A stretch of DNA of 64,000 nucleotides from Oleispirillum sp965228165 (GCA_965228165.1 CBDDHB010000003.1:1-64000); one strand, 5' to 3'; counted from the first letter of the stretch, positions 7,926 to 23,499 are shown. Notes: a model not told the origin generated them from the letters alone. Made by a program: numbers and translations.

Positions 7926-9677
7926 GTGCGCATTGTCTTGCCCTATGCTGTTGCCATAATCGGCATGACGGCATTCGGTGTGATTTTCATCACACCTGTA
8001 TTCGCACAGAGTCCTTCCGCTTCCGATCTCAACGCCATCGTTCAGCAGCAGCAGAGCATCCAGCGCCACCAGGAAGAACTTCGGCGCGAGCAGGAACGCC
8101 GCGCCAAGGAAGGCAGCGGTCGCAGCGAAACCATCCCCTTCGCCCTGCCCCCGGCCCCATCCGGAGACGATGGCGGCGCATGCATCGCCGTGGCCCGTAT
8201 TGTTTTCGAGGGCGCGAATCACCTGCCGGAAGCCACCCTGGAAGCCCTGGCCCAGCCCTATCGGGGCCGCTGCCTGACCCTTCCCGACCTCAACACGATG
8301 CTGCGGGCGATCACCGAGGCCTATGTCGCGGCGGGTTACATCGCCGCCCGCCCCTATCTGCCGCAGCAGGACTTGAAGAATGGCGTTCTGACCATCGTGG
8401 TCGTCGAGGGCAAAGTCGAGGCCATCGAACCGGAGACAGGCGACTGGGCGCGGAACGCCGAACTGGAAACCGCATTCCCCGGCCTGGAGGGGAACACCCT
8501 TAACCTTCGCGACATCGAACAAGGCCTGGACCAAATCAACCGCCCGCGTTCCAACCGGGCGACCATGACCCTGCAACCGGGCGGCCAGCCAGGGGACACC
8601 CGCGTCGTCGTCAAGAACCAGCCGGGCAAACGCTGGCGGTTTTTGGCGGGACTGAACAACGGCGGACAGGCCAGCACCGGGCGTCACAAATACCAAGCCA
8701 ATGCGGAATTCGACAATCCACTGGGATTAAACGATTTCCTGTCCTTAACCACCGACCGCAACGCGAATTACAACGATGATTGGCGAGCCTCGCGCAGCGT
8801 TAACGGATTCGCCTCCGTTCCTTACGGCTATTGGACTCTGACGGTTTCGGTCAACTATTCCGACTACGCCGCCCCCGTATCCGGAACCAACCAGACCTAC
8901 CACAGCACCGGCAATTCGCGCACCCAGGCGGTCGAGCTGGAACGGGTTCTCCATCGCGACGCCGACAGCAAAACCTCCGCCAAGGGGTTGTTCCGTTATT
9001 ACGGAACAAATGCCTATTTCAACGATCAGAAACTGGAAACCAGTTCCTACAGCCTTGCGGTCGGCTGCCTCGGCCTCGGTCATTCGCGCCGTTTGCTGGG
9101 CGGTCTTTTCTCGGCGCAGGGCACCTGGGAACGCGGACTCGACCTGTTGCAGGCCGACGCCGACGCCCCCGGTCTGGCGAAAGACTCCCCGCACGCGCAA
9201 TTCGACAAGGCCACGGCGGACGTTTCTTACCTGCGGCCCATCGATCTGGGAGGAGCGTCGCTGACCTATACCGGCAGCGCTCGCGGACAGTGGAGCGAAA
9301 CCACCCTTTACAGCCCCGAGCGGATCTCCCTTGGCGGGCGCTATTCGGTGCGCGGGTTCGATGCCGACGACATCAGCGGCGATACGGGATTTTACGTCCG
9401 CAACGAAGTGTCCCTCACCCTACCCAAAACCGGGGAAGCGCTGATCGACGACGGCATCGGCCAAGCCACTCCGTTCGTCGCCTACGACTATGGGGTTTTG
9501 CGCAACGACCCGAAAGACGCGAACGAGCGCGGCGTGATGAGCGGCTGGGCCACCGGGCTGCGGATCTCCGGCGACTATTTGCGTTTTTCGCTCACCTACG
9601 CGCAGCCCTTGCGCGCCCCCGCCTTCGTCACCCAGCGCGACCGCGAAGTCTATCTGTCTCTTGCCGTTCAATACTGA
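7926..9677 (+). CDS. TpsB/ShlB-FhaC-family outer-membrane transporter of two-partner secretion
   Basis: 583 residues from GTG 7926 (GGGG eight bases upstream; GTG 7917 is an alternative). Signal peptide RIVLPYAVAIIGMTAFGVIF with cleavage after F-A-Q. An N-terminal helix rich in Q/E/R (VQQQQSIQRHQEELRREQER) is followed by a POTRA_2 domain (GGACIAVARIVFEGANHL to VVVEGKVEAIEP), a second POTRA-like part, then a 16-strand barrel region with the family motif ERISLGGRYSVRGF and a C-terminal strand ending VYLSLAVQY. It would thread the adjacent TpsA exoprotein across the outer membrane. The exoprotein gene starts 10 bases downstream. No in-frame damage is visible. Confidence 0.9.
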   Translation: MRIVLPYAVAIIGMTAFGVIFITPVFAQSPSASDLNAIVQQQQSIQRHQEELRREQERRAKEGSGRSETIPFALPPAPSGDDGGACIAVARIVFEGANHLPEATLEALAQPYRGRCLTLPDLNTMLRAITEAYVAAGYIAARPYLPQQDLKNGVLTIVVVEGKVEAIEPETGDWARNAELETAFPGLEGNTLNLRDIEQGLDQINRPRSNRATMTLQPGGQPGDTRVVVKNQPGKRWRFLAGLNNGGQASTGRHKYQANAEFDNPLGLNDFLSLTTDRNANYNDDWRASRSVNGFASVPYGYWTLTVSVNYSDYAAPVSGTNQTYHSTGNSRTQAVELERVLHRDADSKTSAKGLFRYYGTNAYFNDQKLETSSYSLAVGCLGLGHSRRLLGGLFSAQGTWERGLDLLQADADAPGLAKDSPHAQFDKATADVSYLRPIDLGGASLTYTGSARGQWSETTLYSPERISLGGRYSVRGFDADDISGDTGFYVRNEVSLTLPKTGEALIDDGIGQATPFVAYDYGVLRNDPKDANERGVMSGWATGLRISGDYLRFSLTYAQPLRAPAFVTQRDREVYLSLAVQY

Positions 9678-9687
9678 GGAACAGGCC

Positions 9688-14753
<5,066 letters not shown>

Positions 14754-14766
14754 TCTGGTGAAATGA

Positions 14767-15027
14767 ATGGTTAGGCTCATTGTTATATTAGGATTCATAT
14801 CGTGCTGTATTATTTTTGTTTTGCACTATAAATTCATGTCGGCATGGAACAAAGATCATGGGCGTCATTATTCATTCGTCAAGAGAACCCTGCTGATGAA
14901 CTCCGCAATGTTCACGCCAGGTCTCTCTGAAGAATGTAAGCTGGCACGCAATAGACTATTATTTTCAATATTATTGTTCTTTATTTTAGTTATATTCGGT
15001 TTCGCCGCAATCAAACTTACAAAATGA
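14767..15027 (+). CDS. small two-TM membrane protein, candidate immunity protein of the TpsA toxin
   Basis: 86 residues with two hydrophobic segments (LIVILGFISCCIIFVLHY near the N-terminus and LLFSILLFFILVIFGFAAI near the C-terminus) and a short charged stretch between. It begins 13 bases after the tpsA stop, the normal place of a cdiI gene, and is clearly more AT-rich than tpsA. An inner-membrane immunity protein would fit a toxin that acts on the membrane. The function is inferred from position and topology only. Confidence 0.6.
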   Translation: MVRLIVILGFISCCIIFVLHYKFMSAWNKDHGRHYSFVKRTLLMNSAMFTPGLSEECKLARNRLLFSILLFFILVIFGFAAIKLTK

Positions 15028-15030
15028 TAG

Positions 15031-15855
15031 CACACCTTCCGCTATGTCGATCTCGCCAAACTTTCCGCCGCATTGACCGCCTTCGCCACGGGGCTCGATG
15101 TCGAGACCTCGGCAGCCGCAGGCGAAAATGCCGCAGAGAACAACGCGTTCTTCGTACCCTTGGTGATTGCCGTAGCGGTTACCGCCTACACCGCAAAGCA
15201 GGGTGACAGCGACATTGTCGCCGGGATCGATAAAATCCTCGCCAACGAGGATACCGCCAGCAAACTCTTCGGAGAGCTCGCCCAAAAAGGCATCGAAAAC
15301 GCGCTGGTGATCGCGCCCGAATCGACGCAGGCGGCACTGACCGTGCTCGCCCTGACGGGGCAGTTGACCGACCAAGCCATCACTTATGTCGATGACGCAA
15401 CCGGCAACGTCGTTTCCGGCACCTGGAACAATCTGTCGCCGGAAACCCAACAGAATATCCGCCGAACCGGCTTCGTGATCGAGGCCGCCGCTACCGTCGT
15501 CACCGGCGCGGGCGCCGTCAACAAGCTTGCAAAACTCCCAGGCGTCGCCAAAATCGAAAAGGCCGCAGACGGCGCCCTCAGCGTAAAGAATGCGACAAAT
15601 ACGGGAACAAACGGCATTTCTTTTGGGCGAAATACAAATCAAGATTACCATGTATGGCGTCATATTGAGGATGAACTTGGCATGAATAGAAAGAGTGTGC
15701 GGGACGCCATCATTGCCGACTTGCCGCCCACCACGAAACTCTCCGACGGACTTAATGTCGGATTCGTGACAGTCGACGGGGTAAGTCTACAGTATAACGC
15801 CTTTAAGCTCCCTGATGGCACAGTCAATATTGGGCGCATCCATGAGGCAAATTGA
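15031..15855 (+). pseudogene. orphan CdiA C-terminal toxin module (VENN-like pretoxin type)
   Basis: An open frame without a good start codon; it opens directly after a stop at 15028 with TFRYVDLAKLSAALTAFATG. It contains a pretoxin segment with the VENN-like motif AGENAAENNAF, a hydrophobic stretch VPLVIAVAVTAYTA, the block GTWNNLSPETQQNIRRTGFV, and a polar C-terminal domain (DYHVWRHIEDELGMNRKSV to VNIGRIHEAN) that is probably the toxin; its H/W/R/H pattern suggests a small nuclease but I do not recognise the family. It overlaps the next gene by 14 bases. It is probably silent unless recombined onto tpsA. Confidence 0.7.
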
Positions 15856-16171
15856 ACCAAGAGAAGCAAAAATTGTGGAATTCCTGGCGAGAAGCAGCGG
15901 AATTCAGCTCACGCTTCCAGCCCCTCAACTTGTTTGGGATGTGAATCCTCAAATGAAATCAATTCGCGCAGATTGTTGTCCGAGTGGATGCCGCGTCTCT
16001 TCTGTCGCATCGCACCAATTCGAGGACAGCGATGGAGTACCCATCATTGCTACATTGCTTCTAACCAAGGACGGAAAATTTGGTGAACTGGATTTCTGGA
16101 AAGTTAATGACGAGCCAATTCTGGGTTTGCCATCCCTCGTCTCGGGCACCATTGAATTAGCCACCCTATAG
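15842..16171 (+). CDS. candidate cytoplasmic immunity protein for the orphan toxin module
   Basis: 109 residues (MRQIEPREAKIVEFLARS...), soluble, with a central DCCPSGC cysteine cluster and ending SLVSGTIELATL. The ATG lies inside the last 14 bases of the toxin frame, the usual tight toxin-immunity overlap. A longer frame from 15815 is possible but would overlap the toxin much more. No family recognised; the role comes from context. Confidence 0.6.
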   Translation: MRQIEPREAKIVEFLARSSGIQLTLPAPQLVWDVNPQMKSIRADCCPSGCRVSSVASHQFEDSDGVPIIATLLLTKDGKFGELDFWKVNDEPILGLPSLVSGTIELATL

Positions 16172-16172
16172 C

Positions 16173-17476
16173 GCAGGCCAAAGTAACCAACTACGGACCG
16201 CCGCCGCTGGCGTCATCGGCGAAGTCGCCGCCAACGAAATCGGCGACGCGGCCAAGTCGGGAGACATCAACACCGCCGCCCAGTACATTGCGCACGCCGC
16301 CCTCGGCTGCGGCATCGGCGCCGTCGGCGGCGGAGCCCTCACCGGCGCGGGCGGAGCCATGGCCAGCGCCGCCTTTACCTCCATCGTCGCCCAGGCCTCC
16401 CTCAGCCTGATCAACAACCAGGGCAACCTCGGCGCCGCCCTCAAGGACCTCGGATCCTCCAGCGCCCTGAAATCCCTGGCCGTATCCGTCGCTTCGGCGG
16501 GCGTGGCCGAGGGCATCAATCAATATGCCAATATTGAAACCGGAACCTCCGCCTCCTTCGGCGATCGTTTGGCCTATCAAGGCATCAAGGGGGCAACCGG
16601 AACCGTCGTCAATACGACCGTCGGCGGCCAGGATTTCGATCAAGCCTTGCAATCCGCGGCCTTGTCAGCGACTTCCGCGATGGATCGCAGACTCTATTCC
16701 AGGGCATCGGCGATCTGGCCGAAGACCTGAACATCGAAGACGGCGACATCAGAAAAATCCTGGCCCACGCCTTGGTCGGCTGCGGTGTCGGGCAAATCTC
16801 GCAAAACTGCGTGGCGGGAGCCATCGGCGCGGGCCTGCAAGAAGCAGCAGGCGACGCCATCGACGCCATCACCTCCGACCCGCAACGGCGCGTCCAACTC
16901 TCCGGCCTGATCGCGGCAACCACCGTCATGTTGGTCGGCGGGGACGCGGGCGCGGTCTCGACGGCAAACACCACAGGCCAAGACGCCAGAACCTATAACC
17001 GCGACCTGCACCGCGCCTTAACCGGTATGGATGGAGCTTCCGCCGGAGCGTATGCTGAAGCAGCACAAATCAAGCAGGCACTAAACGAGTACATGAAGGA
17101 GAATTTCGGCGTCACTCTGTTCGCAGAAGTATCTGGAACAGTCGCCAATGGCGTTGGGACTGAGGCGGGTACTGGGATATTCATCGACACAAATGGCACA
17201 ACTGGAAAATACTACAGGAATGGGGTTGTCATTGGCCAAATCAACGAACTGGGTATTAGCGTTGGAATCAGCCTCAACAACGCAAAGAATTTCAACGGCA
17301 CATCATATGACCTAAAAGGAAATACTGCCATTATTGGAGGATCAGTGAGCTTTAACGAAAAAACCGGCCAACTCAGTGGAGGGGCCATTGGCTTAGGGTA
17401 TGGGGAAGGATTTGGCGGATCTGTTGCTGTTACATGTAGCAAGGTCACGGGAACACAACAATATGCATGCAGGTAG
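16173..17476 (+). pseudogene. second orphan TpsA/CdiA C-terminal module, frameshifted
   Basis: Starts without an ATG as a DUF637-like fragment (GVIGEVAANEIGDAAKSG, HAALGCGIGAVGG), includes the 176-bp exact repeat of tpsA, then SLSLINNQGNLGAAL and further GDRLAYQGIKGATGTVV. The frame breaks near 16661-16668; it resumes with SDFRDGSQTLFQGIGDLAED and HALVGCGVGQISQNCVAGAI. The C-terminal domain is Gly-rich (LGISVGISLNN, AIIGGSVSFNE, AIGLGYGEGFGGS) and ends VTC...YACR, resembling the end of tpsA itself (VTC...PCK). It is a donor module for toxin exchange, followed by its own small membrane protein gene. Confidence 0.72.
16326..16501 (+). repeat. 176-bp exact repeat, copy 2 (inside orphan module)
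   Basis: Copy of 13782-13957. Crossing over between the two would delete about 2.5 kb and attach this module's C-terminus to the tpsA gene. Confidence 0.9.
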
Positions 17477-17481
17477 AGAAC

Positions 17482-17736
17482 ATGAACGATAAGCTCACAA
17501 CCATACTATTATTAGTATTTGCAGCAATGAGTGCAACCGGGCAATTGATGTTCATCATTTATATGAAAAATAATAGAAGAGAAGAATTCTTATCAAAGGC
17601 TTATAACTTCTTAACAAATCACAACCTAAGCGGGCACCCGCTACCAAAAATTGTTTCTACATGTAGATTAGCGTCTATTATATTCTCACTGTTAGGGATG
17701 CTGTTGATTTTTACAGATGTCCTGTTGAGCGACTAG
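17482..17736 (+). CDS. small two-TM membrane protein, candidate immunity protein
   Basis: 84 residues (MNDKLTTILLLVFAAMSATG...) with hydrophobic segments at about 6-27 and 62-81 and a conserved-looking middle, KAYNFLTNHNLSG. It starts 5 bases after the second orphan module. AT-rich. It is similar to the next gene in topology and in the pattern SATGQLMFIIYM...YNFLTN. Confidence 0.6.
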   Translation: MNDKLTTILLLVFAAMSATGQLMFIIYMKNNRREEFLSKAYNFLTNHNLSGHPLPKIVSTCRLASIIFSLLGMLLIFTDVLLSD

Positions 17737-17798
17737 CCTAAGTTGGAACGATTCGCACATTTCCCAGCCCCGATTCAGCAAATAAATGAGGCCAGAGA

Positions 17799-18071
17799 AT
17801 GACTCCTTTGCATTTGGCAGGAGTGTTTTTTCTATTCTTCGCATCCTATAGTGCCTATTGCCAAGCTATGTTCATATACCTCATGCACAAGCATCATCCA
17901 TACGACATAAAATCAATACACTACAACTTCCTAACCAACCCAAATCCATACGGCATTGAAATTAGACATGAAATCACTCGCTATCGATATAAATCATTAT
18001 TATCAGGCTGCGGCGGCGCCTTGATTATTCTGACGTACATCGGAATAGATCAATTTCTCTTATCAAGATAA
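17799..18071 (+). CDS. small two-TM membrane protein, paralogous candidate immunity protein
   Basis: 90 residues, with SAYCQAMFIYLMHKHH and IHYNFLTNPNPYG aligning to the same regions of the preceding protein, and a second hydrophobic segment near the C-terminus (GCGGALIILTYIGI). No toxin module stands directly before it, so it may be a spare or orphan immunity gene left by an earlier exchange. AT-rich like its neighbour. Confidence 0.6.
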   Translation: MTPLHLAGVFFLFFASYSAYCQAMFIYLMHKHHPYDIKSIHYNFLTNPNPYGIEIRHEITRYRYKSLLSGCGGALIILTYIGIDQFLLSR

Positions 18072-18113
18072 ATTCATATCTGCATTACAGAGAGTCGGTA
18101 ACGCCCCGAGAAT

Positions 18114-18770
18114 TATGGCATAGACCCGCTGGAATACGGCCTGCACAAGGCGCTCCATGCCGCGCTCGGGTGCGGCACCGCCGCCCTGTCCGGCGCAAGC
18201 TGCGGCGCCGGAGCGGTGGGCGGCGTTGCGGGCGCGGCGGTGGCCGAAGCGTTCTACGACCCGGCGGACAAGGTCGTCGAACTGACGAAAAAGGTCCGTG
18301 AAGGAGACCTGACCAAGGGCGAAATGGCCGCCCAACTCCTTACGTGGCAAAACGAAGGGGCGGACCTGTCTCGCCTTGCGGCGGCGGTCGCGGTGTTCGC
18401 CACCGGAACCAAAAGCGGCGAAAACGTTACCGCAGGCGCGGGCGCGGGCGAGAACGCCGCCCGGAACAACGTTCTCGAAACCGCCCTGGATTTGGCCAGC
18501 TTGGCGCTGTCGCTCGCCGAGCTGAAAGTCGCCGTCGAAAAGGGCGACAAGCTGGATATCCTGCTTGCCGGAGGCTCCGTCGCCATCGACGGCGTGGCCG
18601 TCGTCGTGCCGTTCCTCCCCGGAGGGGCCGGATACATCCTCAAAATCGTCCGCACGGGAAAGAACGATAAACTCGCCGCCAAGGTCTTCGACGAAGCCGG
18701 AAACGAGATTGCCGTCCTCTCGAAAAGCACGGATCGTCATCGCCTCATGGGGACCATGAAAACAGGTTAG
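18114..18770 (+). pseudogene. third orphan CdiA module, truncated (VENN-like pretoxin type)
   Basis: No start codon. Carries the linker LHAALGCGTAALSGASCGAG, then DLSRLAAAVAVFATGTKSG and the VENN-like motif AGENAARNNVL, homologous to the first orphan module. The C-terminal part (YILKIVRTGKNDKL to HRLMGTMKTG) is short, so the toxin domain is probably cut off. No immunity gene follows: the next gene is convergent and belongs to the restriction operon. Confidence 0.65.
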
Positions 18771-18812
18771 CCCCAGGATGCGACAAAAACGGTCGCAAGG
18801 CGAACCGCCCGG

Positions 18813-19735
18813 TCACGAAGCGTCGTAGCTTTGCTCCAGGAGGGATTTGGCCCGTTCGAAGTCGTGCCGGGTGCGGAGCGTGATTTCCAGGTCGCCGGTG
18901 CCGAAGTGGCCGAGTTGGCGGACGTCGCGGGTGAAGCCCGGCTCCAGAGTCACGCTGTCGGGATCGACTTTGACATAGACCAGGAGCTTGCCTTGCTGGT
19001 TATGCACCTCGAGACAAGCGAAGTTCTTGATGCGGCGAAAGGCGATGTAGTGCTTCAGGGTCTTCACCTGCACATCGTCGCCCAGGGTGGTGAGGAATGC
19101 CTGCAACGCCTCGTAGAGGTCGGAAAGCTGGGTTCCCGCCTCGGCCAAGTGCTGGGTGACGGTTTTCACCCGGCCCACGCCGTTGCCATTCTTGCGCTTC
19201 GGCCCCTCCTCCACCGCCACCGCTTGCTGGGTCGAGACGGCATTGACCAGATCGAACAGCAGCAGGTCGTCGCCATAGTGGCGATAGCGGATCAGTTCGA
19301 TGTTGCGGTTCATCTGCTTGACCGCGTGGCCATCGAACTTGTTGAAATCCCCGGCAATGCACAGCAGGCGCGGCGACGACCATTCGACCGAGGCGGCGAC
19401 CTCTTTGCCGAGCTTCTCCATCACCAGCCACTCGAAGTCTTTTTTGTGGTCCATCAGCCAGTCGAGATAGAACAGGCCCTGATTGATGACGTTCTCGTTC
19501 GAGGCCCGCTTGTATTCGATGATCACGGGGCTGCCGTTCTCGTCAATGCCCAGGGTATCCATCCGCCCGCCGTGGTCCTTGCCGGTGATGTACTCGGTGG
19601 CGAGGAAGCGCACCCCAGGAAGGTTTCCAGGTGGCACTCGATCAAGTTCTGGAGGGATTTCTCCAACGGCGAAGACGACCCGGAAATCTCGCGGGGTTGA
19701 TCGCCGGACAACCGGAACAGCTTGATATCGCTCAT
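18813..19735 (-). pseudogene. DUF5655 / PD-(D/E)XK nuclease-like protein, frameshifted
   Basis: About 307 residues when joined. It begins MSDIKLFRLSGDQPREISG; a nuclease-like motif follows (GRMDTLGIDENGSPVIIEYK: D, then E-Y-K), and the C-terminal 100 residues look like DUF5655 (LKHYIAFRRIKNFACLEVH, LEITLRTRHDFERAKSLLEQ). A single missing base in the run at 19613-19616 splits ETFLG from VRFLATEYITG. The start overlaps the stop of the membrane protein gene as ATGA, so it is the last gene of the hsd operon. This family often accompanies restriction systems; a role in defence is inferred. Confidence 0.7.
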
Positions 19736-20853
19736 GATGCCACCGCCCCCTCCGCTGTTTGCCTTCTTCCGCGCACCGCCCCGACCGCCAACTTGACCAA
19801 CCTGACCGTACTGAACAGCCACAGGAACCCGCCCAAAACGCCAGAAATCGCCCATATGACAAGGCTGGCCATCCACCACGTCATGTTGACCACCGCCTTG
19901 AAGACGAACCCGGTAAAATCATAGGCCTTGCGCCCAATGACCTTCAGCACCGCGCCGGTTTTACCCATGAAGACAGCAGAAACCTTCTCCGCCGATTTGA
20001 TATCGTCCAAGCTTTCGGCGGTCTTCAGAACCATGATCGCATCGACCCGCTTTCCGCGTTGCTCGATCTTCCGAAGGGTCCCCGCCGCCTCGATGACCGG
20101 TTCCACGCGCCGCAAATCCACCGCTTCGGAAGCCACGGCCCGAATTTTCGGCATGTTCATCGCATCGGAAAGGGTCAAGGATTTCAACGGTTTTGTGTTG
20201 ATTGCGGAAGACACCAAGCGACCGACTTCGTGCATCAATCTGCGAGAGACGGTCGCCGTTTTCACCCCGGTCTTCATCAGCGAGGTTCCCACCTTGACCC
20301 CCACGGAGGTTCCTCCGGTCACCGCGCCCCCAGCCTCCAACGCCAACCCGGCAACCGCCAACCCCAGAACCAACTTATCCGGTTCTTTCCCTTCGGCGAT
20401 CTTGTAGCTTTCGGCGGCGACATCCCGAAGATCGCCGAGCATGGTCATATCGCTGGCCAAGGAACACCCCATTCCGACCAGCCCCTCCCCTTCGTCGAGC
20501 ACGAACCCCTTGCCACATTTCTTGACGAAGCGCTGCGAGGTTTTCCAGGCGGTGTTTTCCGCCGCATAACGATCCTGTACCGCCTGCGGCACGGGAATGC
20601 CGACCAGCTCGGCGGCCTGCACCAACAGTTCCACGCCCTCGATATCGTCGTCGGTAAAGGCTTCCTCGAAGGCCGCCAGCCGGAAACTCGTCTTCACCGC
20701 ATCGGTAACCATCCGCTGAATGTCTTCCGGGGTCGCGGGAGCGAACTCGAAAAAACCCTCGGTGGCCACATGCCACACCACCCCGCCCAGTACGAAACAG
20801 ACGAAGATCACCCCCCAAATGACATCCTCGATCACACAAAGGGCGGCGCGCAT
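19732..20853 (-). CDS. membrane protein of unknown function in the hsd operon
   Basis: 373 residues. One N-terminal hydrophobic segment (VIWGVIFVCFVLGGVVWHV), a long mostly helical middle with Gly/Ala-rich stretches (LVLGLAVAGLALEAGGAVTGG), and a C-terminal hydrophobic pair (NMTWWMASLVIWAISGVLGG and FLWLFSTVRLVKLAVG). I do not recognise a family. Its ATG directly abuts the hsdS stop (TAA-ATG) and its stop overlaps the DUF5655 start, so it is translated as part of the restriction operon. A membrane effector or anchoring role for the defence operon is possible but unproven. Confidence 0.7.
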   Translation of the reverse strand: MRAALCVIEDVIWGVIFVCFVLGGVVWHVATEGFFEFAPATPEDIQRMVTDAVKTSFRLAAFEEAFTDDDIEGVELLVQAAELVGIPVPQAVQDRYAAENTAWKTSQRFVKKCGKGFVLDEGEGLVGMGCSLASDMTMLGDLRDVAAESYKIAEGKEPDKLVLGLAVAGLALEAGGAVTGGTSVGVKVGTSLMKTGVKTATVSRRLMHEVGRLVSSAINTKPLKSLTLSDAMNMPKIRAVASEAVDLRRVEPVIEAAGTLRKIEQRGKRVDAIMVLKTAESLDDIKSAEKVSAVFMGKTGAVLKVIGRKAYDFTGFVFKAVVNMTWWMASLVIWAISGVLGGFLWLFSTVRLVKLAVGAVRGRRQTAEGAVAS

Positions 20854-21993
20854 TTACAACTCACCCCGAAAGGCGCGTTGGGAGAGGGAGGCAAAGAGAT
20901 TGTCGGAAATCGTCACACCTTCAGCTAACCGTTTGCTCCATACAGAAAATTTCGTAAACAGAGAGCCGAAACGGTCTTGCTCTCTCTTTGCAGGCTTGAG
21001 GAACAGGATCTCCTGAAACTGGCCCTTACTGACCATCCCCTTCATCGAATTTGTCGATGCCAGTTGCACCAACTTCTTCGCGAACCGAACCTGCGCGTAG
21101 AAAAAAACGGGGTTCGTGCCTGAATTGGGTACAACGGCGTTGATCTGTTGATTGAAGGCTACTGCTCGATCAGCTAGACCCACATTGCCAATACATGATC
21201 GGCTTCCAGCGATACAGGTCACCAGTATTGAACCCGCGGGAACAATCCGAGCCACGGACATACCCGCAGAAGAAAGGCCTTCTGCGGCCTGCGTCAGCCA
21301 GTGGCTCGGGTTATTCAGGTTATCAGACTTGATCCATTCGATAGCATCCCCGTAGTAATCGTCCCTTTGCCGAGATGGCGTGTTGCCGGTCACCACCCTG
21401 CCGAACTCTTTGACAGGAGCCTGCGGGAGCTTCCTAGGATTCGTAACAGGATCGCCGAACATCTCCAGGAAGGCGGAGCGGAGGAAGTCATCGGCGAGGG
21501 CGAGGGCTTGCTGGCGCTTGCGGCGGATGGCGTCCGCCTTGTCTAGAATGGCGGCGAGGCGGCGTTGTTCGTCGAAGGGCAACAAAGGAACACGAAGTTC
21601 CTCCAACCGCGCCTTATCTACGTGGGGAATTGTCGCGCCACGAGACTGTGCCTGCTTGTTTAGCGTCGCGAACTAGCTTTGCAACAACCGTCCGACGAAA
21701 CCTACACACCACCGCTTAGGATCATGCAACCGTAATCGAGCAACGGTACTGCCAATCGCGCCAACCACCCCATATCCAACTGTGCCTGCATTAGCACCAT
21801 CCCAAACGATGCATAGGTCATGAGAGGCAACATCTACATAGTTCTTGTCCAACACATATATGCTGGCAGGAGATCCTCGAACCTCATCAATCTGAATATA
21901 CGGGACTGCGCCGGGAACAAGATGGTCCGAGGTGCAACCTGCCTTCCGTCCTTTAGATACGCGGACGAGTTCGCCGAGCGGGACAGTTTTCAC
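20854..21993 (-). pseudogene. hsdS: type I restriction specificity subunit HsdS, interrupted by an amber codon
   Basis: Would be 379 residues. HsdS recognises the bipartite DNA target and joins HsdM and HsdR. N-terminal half KTVPLGELVRVSKGRKAGC; central conserved region FATLNKQAQSRGATIPHV, LPFDEQRRLAAILDKADAI; second recognition domain from PVKEFGRVVTGNTPSR. The frame is continuous apart from TAG at 21673-21675 (GRLLQS-stop-FATLNK), where a lysine or similar residue is expected. An internal ATG at 21606 could start a 250-residue second half, so a split HsdS is conceivable. The start is GTG, overlapping the hsdM stop. Confidence 0.85.
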
Positions 21994-23499
21994 CCCAGCA
22001 TCTCCTCAAGCTCGGCCATGTCCTGAGCGATTTCGGCGTGGAGCGCCTTCATACGGTCCAGGATGACCTGGGGCGGGTCGTATTCCTCCTCCTCGTGCAC
22101 TGTCTCGCGATAACGGGATAGCGATAGGTCGTATTTCTGGGCGCGGATTTCCTTGGCCGGGACGAAGAAGGCCTTGCCGGTGCGGTCCGTGTCCTTGGCC
22201 GGATCGCGGGTTTTCCAGCGGGCCAGGGCGTCGGGCAGGTCGTTGTCCTTCACCGGGTCGCGCTTGTCGTCCAGCGAAAAGCCATCCGCCTGCACGTCGT
22301 AGAAAAACACGTTGTCGGTGCGCCCGCCCTTGGTGAACACCAGGATGGCGGTGGAGACACCCGCATAGGGCTTGAACACGCCGGAGGGCAGCGAGATCAC
22401 CGCTTCCAACTGGTTTTCGTCGATCAGCAGCTGGCGTAGCGCCTGATGCGCGGTGCTGGAGCCAAACAACACGCCATCGGGCACGATGGTGGCGGAGCGT
22501 CCGCCCAGCTTCAGCATCCGCAGGATCAGCACCAGGAACAGCAATTCGGTCTTCCTGGTCTTCACCTTCGCCAGCAGGCCGGAATGGACGTCGTCGTAAT
22601 CCAGGCTGCCCTTGAACGGCGGATTGGCGAGAACGACGTCGAAGGCATTGGCCGCCGCCTTGGGGAAGTTGTCGGGGAAACCGGCGGACAGGGTGTCCTG
22701 GTAATGGATATCCGGCGCATCGACACCGTGCAGCATCAAGTTCATCGAGGCGATGCGCAGCATGGTGGCGTCGAAATCGAAGCCATGGAACATCCGGCTG
22801 CGGATGTGCTCGCGATGGGGTTCCAGCAAGTCGCCAGAGAAGGTGCGGTTGCCGTCTTGATCGACCAACACCCCGGCGGGCGAGGTGTGCGCCTCCAGCA
22901 GGTAACGCATCGTCTCGACCAGGAAACCGCCGGTGCCGCACGCCGGATCGGCGACGGTTTCGGTCGGCGCGGGGGGCCAGCATCTCCACCATCAGGCGGA
23001 TGATGTGGCGCGGAGTGCGGAACTGGCCGTTGATCCCCGCCGTGGTCAGCTTGGAGAGCAGGTATTCGTACAGGTCGCCTTTGGTATCGTCGCTGCCGAG
23101 CGGCAGGTCGTCGATCATGTTGACCGCCGAAACCAGCAGGCTCTTCTTCTGGATCAGCAGTTGCGCGTCCTTCATGAACTCGCCGAACGCCGCACCCTCC
23201 ACCGCCGCCTCGCGGAAGTGGGGAAACACCCGATCCCGCACCAGGGGCAGCATCTGATCCGCGCCAAGGTTCTTGAACCGCGACCAGCGCAAATCCTGTT
23301 GGTCCGGACCGAACAGGCGCGGGAACGGCTTGCCGGTCAGGTCCGCCTTGCGTTCGTTCTTTTGCTCCGTCATGTCCAGCAGACGGGCGAACATCAGGAA
23401 GGTGATCTGCTCGATCACCGTCAGCGGATTGGTGATGCCGCCGGTCCAGAACTCTTCCCACAGCCGGTTGATACGGCCCTTCAAATCTCCGGCGATCAT
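21990..23499 (-). pseudogene. hsdM: type I restriction-modification methyltransferase HsdM, frameshifted
   Basis: About 502 residues when joined. N6-adenine methyltransferase that also supports restriction. Order: HsdM N-terminal helical domain (RLWEEFWTGGITNPLTVIEQ), S-adenosylmethionine motif DPACGTGGFLVETM, catalytic ANPPF (VVLANPPFKGS), C-terminal region ending QDMAELEEMLG. The frame breaks at a G6 run on the plus strand (22971-22976): MLAP is followed in another frame by TETVADPACGTGGF, consistent with one extra base. Start ATG 23499 overlaps the hsdR stop as ATGA. Without repair the protein would lose both catalytic motifs. Confidence 0.87.
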
